NCBI GenBank assembly: GCA_963402885.1
Contig: OY727099.1
Span: 2,420,501-2,484,500, forward strand
DNA length: 64,000 bases
Origin: Antedon bifida
Lineage: Eukaryota > Echinodermata > Crinoidea > Comatulida > Antedonidae
Direction of reading: 5' to 3'
In this document: positions 56,897 through 64,000 of the stretch, piece after piece
Layout of the letters: each line of letters opens with the position of its first letter
Numbering within the stretch: the stretch's first letter is position 1
The notes under the pieces: generated by a model
What the model saw: only the letters and a program-made list of their open reading frames with translations
Database searches by the model: none
What the model was told of the DNA's origin: nothing
Made by a program: the position numbers and the translations under genes

Positions 56897-58124
56897 TTAT
56901 TTCTCCAACGTAAAATAATGATGTTGTACGTTAGAATCTTTTCTGCTAACTTCTTCTCTGCTGTTGTTGTCTGCATCTGTGTTCTGATCTCTACTGTAGA
57001 TATAGTTAGCCTCAGCACTCGTTGCTGTATCTTTAATTGTGTAGTACACTCTATCATCAGCATGTACTGTAGGTGGAACGTTAGTAGTACTGACGGAATT
57101 CATAGTGGTGCTGTTTCTCAGATTACTTCCAGCAGGTTGTGGAGTTGTGCCAGATTTTTGCTTTAGTAAGTAAATGAGAATGAACACCACTATTAACAGA
57201 ATGACTATAGTTGATATCAGTGTTATTGTTAGGATGTTGGCACTCTCCTTGGCATCTTTCACTGTAAATTCTATCTCATCAGAGCTGCTTTGAACAGTAG
57301 TTGTCACCAGACACTTTACAACGTAATCTCCAGCTGTTAAGTTGGTGAAGCATCTTAGACTTTCATTGCCATTTAAGTTTTGTCCATTTAACATCCAAGT
57401 ATAATGTTTCTCACCAGATCCATCTGTAGCCTGACATTTAAAGCAATGTTCATGCAGTTTATATATTTTGACTGTTAATTGAGGATAAACTTTTAAAAGC
57501 AATGTATAGCAGTACGGGTATGAAAATTCCAGAAATACAATAAAAGAATATACCATCTCCCCATTGATAACCTCTAAAGGTCTGATTAAAACTTACTGTC
57601 TGTGTGTCCATATTTAACTGGTATGACTGGGTAATGTTATACATTCCTTGGATCCATCCAATTGTCATTTGATAATTGTTGTACCATGTTCTTATCTGTT
57701 TCACCTTACATTTGATTGTTAGTTCTTCACCTTCTATGATGTAGTTTAGTAAGTCCTCACAGGCAATTCTCCAATCAATATATTCAATCTTAATCTTGTT
57801 GACGTTACCTAAAGGAATCAGATAGTATTGATCATCTTCATCTTGGCAGGTGTATATTCCAGAATTTTGTTGTCCATTGAAAGAGATGAACAGTTCACAT
57901 TTAACTCTTGTCAACTTTGATGAGTATAGTTTGAAGTTATTGTTGCCAACATTATATGAACCATATAATAATGAAACATTATACTCTTTACTTGACGGTA
58001 TGATCTTCACAGGTTGTATCCCATTTTCATTTGAATAATACTGTGAATCAAACTCAACGTTCTGTTCTTCTGCTGTAACAGCTCTGACAGACAGCAAACT
58101 GATCATCATCATTAGACAGAACAT
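56897..58124 (-). pseudogene. Ig receptor, paralog 6 (frameshift in second Ig module)
   Basis: The 5' frame (58124 to 57459) encodes the signal peptide and modules 1-2 of the second ectodomain type, ending out of frame after YCISGIF. The 3' frame (to 56897) encodes the end of module 2, module 3, membrane span and type I tail (YYTI, NYIYS, YFTL). Against paralog 3 the text between GGAATT and TGCTATAC has 13 bases instead of 18, around 57511-57524, a net loss of five. The stalk is short (VKDAKESAN). A single event separates it from an intact gene, so it may be a recent null or a sequencing error. Confidence 0.8.
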
Positions 58125-58960
58125 AATTTTTGTTTAAGTTTAATGAATTGGATTCAACTTCTTGGTTTAATAACTTTGTCTGAGTAAAACAGATTGCTAT
58201 TTCAAATTTATGTATTTCTGCTATGGTGAAACCAAACTAAATGTCTAGTTTTCCAAAGGAAATAAAAACCTAGAATTTACTTTTTTTTTTGCTGCCGTCA
58301 TTTGTGTAGTTGATATATTTATATTAAAAATATAATTTTACTTTCTATTCTTTAAGTAAACTTAACATGATTTTATCAATAACATTCAACTTTCAGTATG
58401 ACATATCTATAAGCAATTTTAATTGCACTATTTTTAATGTGGGAAAATATTTTCATGAAATTATAAGAAGCATAGTTTTTATTAACCAATCACAATTATA
58501 TGGTTTTGAAAAATTGATGGATCTTAACAACTAATAATTTAGACTCAATATGATAGAACAAGTTATTATAGACCATTGAATTCATAACGATATAAGTCAT
58601 TATGTTCTTTCTATTTAATATAAAGTTCCAGAAGTTATTTTTAAACACAAATGTTGCTAACTATTTTAACTGTATCAGTAAATTATTTAATATCTCTTTT
58701 TGCAAATGATTTTACACAAATTCTAACATTTTTTAATGTATTGTATTTACATTTCAAATATATATAAAAAGTACCTCTATATGTATTTTAACACATATAT
58801 TTATTTTCAACACATATCGTATATAAATGATATACTATATGAGGTACACTACAGTTGTAATATTTTTCATTTGCGGTTTCTGTGTAACAATGTTCTTTAA
58901 CTCAACGTAGTACATTGAAAGATATCAGAAAGATATAAAGTTATTTAGTTTATTACTTGA
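58125..58960. other. intergenic unit of the Ig cluster, near-identical to 50990-51830
   Basis: Contains the promoter of paralog 6 and the 3' flank of paralog 7. The near-identical tract extends past both ends into coding DNA (58033 to 59805). Confidence 0.75.
58316..58323 (-). promoter_or_regulatory. TATA box of paralog 6
   Basis: TATAAATA on the minus strand, 192 bp before the ATG, same context as paralog 3. Confidence 0.45.
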
Positions 58961-60172
58961 TTAATTTCTGGTGACTTCTTCTCTGTTAGTTTCTTCATAT
59001 GTATGTTCATTGTCATTCTCACTATTTCGTGTCGTATCATCAATTGTGTCATACACCTCACCATCACTCATTGCATGTGGAACATTAGCAGTGTATAAGC
59101 TATTATAATGAGCAGTTATTGTATTACTAGTTCCATCAGGTTGTGAAGTGTTGTTGCCACACTTTTTCTTTAATAGATAAATGAGAATAAACAGCACTAT
59201 CAACAGAATGACTGTGGTTGATGTATATATTATTGTTATTATTATGCTTACGTTATTGAAATTAGCAGTTGCATCACTTAGCGTAGGCATACTGTCTTTC
59301 ACTGTAAATTCTATCTCATCAGAGCTGCTTTGAGCAGTAGTTGTCACCAGACACTTTACAACGTAATCACCAGCTGTTAAGTTGGTGAAGCATCTTTCAT
59401 TGCCTTGATAATTATTTAAGTTTTGTCCATTTAATATCCAAGTATAGTGTTTCTCACCAGATCCACACATAGCCTCACATTTAAAGCAGTGTCCATGCAT
59501 TGTCTTTATTTTCACTCTTAATTGACTAGGGTAAACTTTTAAAAGTAATGTATAGCACCGATGGTTTTCAATTTTCAATTCGGTAACACAGTAAAAGAAT
59601 ATACCATCTCCCCGTTCATACCCTTTAAATGTCTGATTAAAAGGCAATGCCCTTGTGTTCCTATATAAAGTATACGACTTTTTAATGGTATTTTTCCCTT
59701 GGATCCATCCAATTGTCATTTGATAATTTTTGTTTGGTTTTGTTATCCGTTTCACTTTACATTTGATTGTTACCTGTTCACCTTCTATGATGTACTCTTC
59801 TAAGTTCTCACAGGCAATTCTCCAATTAGGATCTTTCATATCCTTTCTTGTGACAAGGGAAGGAATCAGAAAATACTGATTATCATCATCTTGGCAGGTG
59901 TAAATTCCAGTATCTTGTGCATTGAAGGAGATGAACAGTTCACATTTAACTTTTGCCAACTTTGATGAAAAGAATTGTTGGAAGTCATTGTTGCCAATAC
60001 TATATGAACCATATAATGAAACATTATACTCTTTACTTGATTGTATGATGTTCACAGGTTGCATCCCATTTCCGTTGAAATAATACTGTGAATCAAACTC
60101 AACGTCCTGTTCTTCTCCCATAACATCTCTGACAAACAGCAAACTGATAAACACCAGTAGACACAGCATCAT
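58961..60172 (-). CDS. three-Ig single-pass receptor, paralog 7 (intact; short tail type)
   Basis: A 403-aa single frame. Signal peptide MMLCLLVFISLLFVRDVMG; first Ig-like module with C77 and C93 (D-T-G-I-Y-T-C); second with C138, W156 and C195, plus C121 and C206; third with C232, W245 and C274, plus C229, C236 and C261. Membrane span about 309-334, then KKK. The type II tail has Y356 (YNSL), Y374 (YDTI) and Y392 (YEET). YNSL and YDTI lie 14 residues apart, looser than a standard ITAM. From the start of module 2 to the stop it is almost identical to paralog 4, while module 1 differs at many residues. It is first in the direction of transcription. Predicted type I membrane glycoprotein; ligand unknown. 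Confidence 0.85.
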   Translation of the reverse strand: MMLCLLVFISLLFVRDVMGEEQDVEFDSQYYFNGNGMQPVNIIQSSKEYNVSLYGSYSIGNNDFQQFFSSKLAKVKCELFISFNAQDTGIYTCQDDDNQYFLIPSLVTRKDMKDPNWRIACENLEEYIIEGEQVTIKCKVKRITKPNKNYQMTIGWIQGKNTIKKSYTLYRNTRALPFNQTFKGYERGDGIFFYCVTELKIENHRCYTLLLKVYPSQLRVKIKTMHGHCFKCEAMCGSGEKHYTWILNGQNLNNYQGNERCFTNLTAGDYVVKCLVTTTAQSSSDEIEFTVKDSMPTLSDATANFNNVSIIITIIYTSTTVILLIVLFILIYLLKKKCGNNTSQPDGTSNTITAHYNSLYTANVPHAMSDGEVYDTIDDTTRNSENDNEHTYEETNREEVTRN

Positions 60173-60324
60173 TTTTCTTTAGGTTTAATTAATTGTTTTA
60201 AACCTCTTGGTTGTTTGATAAAACTTGGTCTGAGTAAACAGATTCCTATTTCAACTGTATAATTGTTTTGCAATAAGGAAATAAAAACCTAAAATATCCT
60301 TTTTCCATTGCCATCATGTGTAGT

Positions 60325-60332
60325 TATTTATA
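60325..60332 (-). promoter_or_regulatory. TATA box of paralog 7
   Basis: TATAAATA on the minus strand, 153 bp before the ATG, in the conserved flank. Confidence 0.45.
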
Positions 60333-61180
60333 TTAAAAATAAAACTTTACTTTCTATTCCCAAAGTAAACTTAATATACTTTTATTTATGACTCGTTCTG
60401 TAACTTTCAACTTTTGAAATTAAAATACATATCCAAGCTTGAAAATATATGCCGTCATAATTGCACTCGATATTGTGACATTAATTATGTCGGGGAAAAG
60501 GTATTTCCATGAAATTAAAAGCAAACTATTAAATAATCATAATTGATCATAATGTATATATATTTGGTTCCATCTTCACGTTGAAGGTTGGAGGTCATGC
60601 TTCACCAGCCGTCTCTATCCAATGCTTGCCTGACACATTTTTTTAAAACTTTTGGTGTTAATCCATTCCTTCCTCTTTTACCTTCTACAGTATTATTAAA
60701 TTCCAACCAATGAAATATCAATGTCACATTTTTGTTTTGTTTGAAGTGACAGACTTTTTACATGATGTATCATTATAAGCTGATAGATAGCTTTATGATA
60801 AAGCAGTAGGCAAATGCAATCACAGTGATAAAATTGTTGTGATGTAACAATTTTTAATGATTCCTAATGACACTATTCAAACACAAAAATTACAATTATT
60901 TTGTAATACAAATGTATCGACAAATTTATTTAATATCTTTCTAAAAATGATAATATACAAATTCTATGTACTATATTACATTAGTAAATACTCTATTTAC
61001 ATTTCAAAAATATTTAAACTTTTACAGATTAAAGCATATGACAAATTATTATATATAATTAAAATTCTTGGTGAATTCCATGTTGAAACAAACTTTTCAG
61101 TTTGTGCTCTTCTCAATTTGCAAATACCTCATTCAAATAGTTTTGTAGGGTTTATGAAAGTTAAAACATTGTTATACATG
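60333..61180. other. end of the Ig cluster and spacer
   Basis: Receptor-type upstream flank continues to about 60740 (CGTCTCTATCCAATGC, CTTCCTCTTTTACC). After that, AT-rich DNA without a recognised gene. The 115-codon frame at 60857-61204 is AT-rich and not convincing. Confidence 0.45.
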
Positions 61181-61186
61181 TTTATT
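61181..61186 (-). other. candidate RAD51AP1 poly(A) signal
   Basis: AATAAA on the minus strand about 220 bp after the RAD51AP1 stop codon. Confidence 0.35.
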
Positions 61187-61402
61187 TTACAAATCATTTT
61201 CTGAAAAATTGAATTTGAAATGGCTGTGACTTCAGCTTGTAAAATGTGTAGATCCCAGATGAAAGATATAAAGTCCTTGAAAAAAACAAGCTACCTGTAA
61301 CTTCAGAATTTACTTGTAAATTATTTTGTTCGGAGAGTACTAATGGTACAAGTTGTGTAGTGACAGCTGATAATTAAGTTTGGAACTTGGTAAAGTCTTG
61401 TA

Positions 61403-63565
61403 TCATGAATGCAAAGGTTTCACCCTTGCAAAACGAGAGAGTCCAAGACGTCGAGGTTGACTCGGAGAAATCAGTTTAACACCGCCTAAAGGATTCTCTC
61501 CACCTTTAAAGATAAAAACACATGGCATAAATTAATTTTACAATGCAAAATCAAAAGTGTAAACACCACAGTCCCGATTGAATACATTGTGTTGTGTTTG
61601 TATTGCCCTAACGCATAATTGTGTAATTTTTTTTTCTTATATTTTTATATTATTACTACTATTTGTTTCTTATTTACTTATATTTATGCATTGTATGTAT
61701 TGTTTATTATTATTTGATACAATCATTATTAGTAGTTATTTTAAAGCTCTCTTGAACTTATATGGTCTTTTCCAGGCTTTGTTCTTTTTATTTGAATTCC
61801 CATTTTTATTCTACGGAAGTAATTAACTTTATTAAAACTAGAAAATAATTAAACCTATTCAAAGTAATATTTAATTAATCTTCATTTTTCATGTTTTTTG
61901 GGGGGACAAAAAAAAAAGTGGAAAAAACAGCTGAACCCATACCAGGAGACATGACTATAGGCTTCCTAACGATCTCTTTTGGTGTGCAGTATGTAGAGGT
62001 TTTTGAAACACCACTTCTATTAGCTGGTGGTGTGAATCCTCTGCCTATTGTCTTTGTTGGAATCATGGCAGCACTTTTATTTGGCAATGAAGCTGTCGGA
62101 ACTCTGCTAACTGAAGTAATTTTACAAGGAGGTGATGCTTTAGTTTTTTTGGCAGCTTTCCCTATATATTAAAATCAAAAATATTATTAAATTTGATGAA
62201 TCTGTCAACAAATACATATGTAAACTAAAACACAAATTTGTCTGATCTCTACAGTAATTTTTCTTAACATGAACCGATATCCATTTGTTTTACTATTGAG
62301 GAAACTTGTTTAATCGTTAGTCCTCGCAATTTTTTTACCAACGTCTTCAAAAGCTTAAAAACAGGAAAGAAAGTTGTTCAACCGGTAAAAACAAAACAAA
62401 CCTGTCGTTGGCTTGGATTTCTTGGTAGTATTTTTTTCCTTATTTGCTACAATCTTCTTTTTAGGTTCCTTTGGCATCTTCGTTTTTGGTTTGGATACTT
62501 CATAATCACTTTCATCATCACCATCATCAGAGAAGTCACCATCGCTTCCGTTATCAACATCACCTAATAAAAATGTTTATTTTGTTTAATAATTAGGGAT
62601 AATTTTACACTACAATTGCGGTCATTTTTATACCTCATGTGTATGCATGCATGTAGTGTAATAGCAAAGATGTGTACAGAAAACAAACGTACAAATGCTC
62701 TCTCTTACAATATAGATTCTGCAGTGTTAACACCAATTATTACCCTTAAAGCGTGGTTCCCCCCTAGACCGACGTATCGAAGCAAAGTTCTGTACTTCGT
62801 AATCACATGGAACCAATGACGCGAAAGTGCTGCAAACATCGCTACGGTAAATCAAATCAGTTTGATTTCATGCAACGATGCAAGGCAAGAACACTAGAAA
62901 ACACAATAGTACAGTGCGTAGCCAAGTGCGCTGGATGAACTTGCTGGATTATACAGGGGCTATTTTGTGAACCAGTTCACCGGGGTAACCCCTACTCTTC
63001 TCGAATAATGAACTGGGTTATTTAAAGTGCACACAGGTTATAACTGTGTACACTGGACCTACGGTTTATAGCCCTTAACTGAAAAGACTTGTTCCACCAC
63101 CAGAACTAGGAGCGAGTCGGCTTTGAACCCTTGCCGATGTTGCTGGTCCTTTAGGTACGTTAAACGGGGCCCCTGCCTTAACCCCTCGGCCATTTGACTC
63201 TCCATTTGAACCAGGTCGAGTCTACAGCAACTAACGTTGGCACGCAATAATCAGGTTTTATTTCATGCAGACGGGGACAAACACTTTGGAATCATATGTA
63301 AACAAAGATGATTTAAACTAACCAACATGGAAATCATCATCACTATCATCTTCTTGATTCTCTGCTAATGATTTCCTTGAAGCTGAAGCCCTTCTTGATG
63401 GTTTGCCGCCCTCTCTGACATCTTCTTCCAATATCTCAATACTGGGTTCATGGGTAGCAACACAGTTCTGATTAAGTTGAGGAGGCTGTATGGATGTTAG
63501 TAAAGAATGCGGAGCTGCAACAACTGGTGAGAGATTTGCTTTTGATGGTTGTAAATTACTTTCAT
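61403..63565 (-). CDS. RAD51AP1: RAD51-associated protein 1, last four exons (5' part outside window)
   Basis: Exons 63323-63565, 62402-62563, 61943-62161 and 61403-61503 on the minus strand. All introns are phase 1 and all joins keep frame, giving 241 codons plus stop. The C-terminus RRLGLSRFARVKPLHS matches the RAD51-binding motif of RAD51AP1 almost residue for residue. Before it come acidic stretches (EDDSDDDFHVGDVDNGSDGD), a lysine-rich patch (KEPKKKIVANKEKNTTKKSK) and a GRGFTPPANRSG segment like the W/F-x-P-P-A DNA-binding region. The family binds DNA and RAD51 and stimulates strand pairing in homologous recombination, in the nucleus. No start codon is visible. Introns carry SINE and MITE copies. 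Confidence 0.88.
62745..62900 (+). mobile_element. MITE family D copy in RAD51AP1 intron
   Basis: Starts AAAGCGTGGTTCCCCCCTAG, contains ACCAATGACGCG and ends CAAGGCAAGAACACTAG. Related to the units at 18.0 and 39.6 kb. Confidence 0.5.
62945..63205 (-). repeat. SINE family 1, copy 5 (near full length)
   Basis: On the minus strand: GGCCGAGGGGTTAAGGCAGG (A box), GGGTTCAAAGCCGACTC (B box), then the body to CCGGTGAAC. It retains a recognisable Leu/Ser-type tRNA head and lies in the RAD51AP1 intron between the two acidic exons. Confidence 0.75.
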
Positions 63566-63877
63566 CTTAGAAAAAAAGGAAAATAATTTTTAAAAGAACA
63601 TGTATTTCTGCCATTATTCTAAGAATTGCAACAAGAAACTTAGCCAGTCTACATTTTGCTGTATCACACAACAGATTTTACCTGAAAAATATGTGATAAT
63701 TAAATATTATCTAATATCTATTCAGAAGTTTGTATTGGTGATCATTTATTCAAATGTGTCTTATCCACATTAAGGTAAAATATGTCCAGTATCGTAGGTA
63801 AATTTTGTCTTACTACTCCACATGGACATCACATGATGCGCCTGTATTATGTTAAACCTATAGCTGGGATATTGTAG

Positions 63878-64000
63878 ACATTCAATTCAATTCAATTTCT
63901 TTATTGCTGCAAATGCCATCAAGGGCCAATATCCGCTTAAACATACTACATCATACAAACATATACATATTGTTGTTATCATTACTATATATATTATAAT
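63878..64000 (-). repeat. LINE-type 3' end with (TTGAA)n tail, cut by window edge
   Basis: On the minus strand it ends GCAATAAAGAAATTGAATTG plus AATTGAAT. An AATAAA followed by a TTGAA tandem tail is typical of L2/CR1-type LINE ends. It continues beyond the right edge. Confidence 0.35.

Noticed and set aside
46091-57166. Plus-strand 75-82-codon frames opposite the receptor tails
   Set aside because: Antisense shadows of the conserved receptor genes, repeated once per paralog.
46070-60172. Canonical ITAM or ITIM tails
   Set aside because: The -2 residues (G, E, H) and the spacing do not meet the standard patterns; described only as YxxI/L motifs.

Overview
This window is animal nuclear DNA. 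It has spliced genes with GT-AG (and one GC-AG) introns, AT-rich intergenic DNA, tRNA-derived SINEs, many short foldback transposons, minisatellites and microsatellites. The gene set (GCC1 golgin, an SLC45A3-like transporter, RAD51AP1, immunoglobulin-type receptors) fits a bilaterian. The repeat style suggests a marine invertebrate, possibly an echinoderm or another invertebrate deuterostome. That placement is inference; nothing in the sequence fixes the species.

Layout. 1-24 kb: I find no convincing gene, only dispersed and tandem repeats. These include a ~150-bp MITE family found ten times across the window, a long near-perfect palindrome at 8278-8387, several arrays of 50-160-bp units, and a LINE 3' remnant ending in poly(A) at 22.4-22.9 kb. 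23.9-24.4 kb: an 18-bp minisatellite. 25.0-27.4 kb (minus): a three-exon SLC45A3-like transporter, reconstructed as 534 aa. 30.4-44.3 kb (plus): a 16-exon GCC1 gene, reconstructed as 717 aa and ending in a GRIP domain, with introns full of MITEs, SINEs and minisatellites. GCC1 and the transporter diverge from a shared ~3-kb interval.

46.0-60.2 kb (minus): the most notable region, a head-to-tail cluster of seven related loci. Four are intact (417-435 aa or 403 aa), two carry frameshifts and one is only a 3' fragment. Each full-length member is one uninterrupted reading frame: signal peptide, three immunoglobulin-like modules with an unusual cysteine pattern, one membrane span, and a tyrosine-bearing tail. 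Two ectodomain types and two tail types occur, in three combinations. A ~1.75-kb tract is almost identical between two places in the cluster, with edges inside or beside the first Ig module, while that first module is strongly divergent. This looks like a fast-evolving recognition-receptor family shaped by duplication, exchange and diversification. I do not recognise it as a named family.

61.4-63.6 kb (minus): the last four coding exons of RAD51AP1, ending in the RAD51-binding motif; the 5' part lies beyond the right edge. The GCC1, transporter and RAD51AP1 genes do not form a common pathway: they act in trans-Golgi tethering, solute transport and homologous-recombination repair. The Ig cluster sits between GCC1 and RAD51AP1. 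All exon joins were read by eye from splice signals, phase continuity and family similarity; no transcript data were available.
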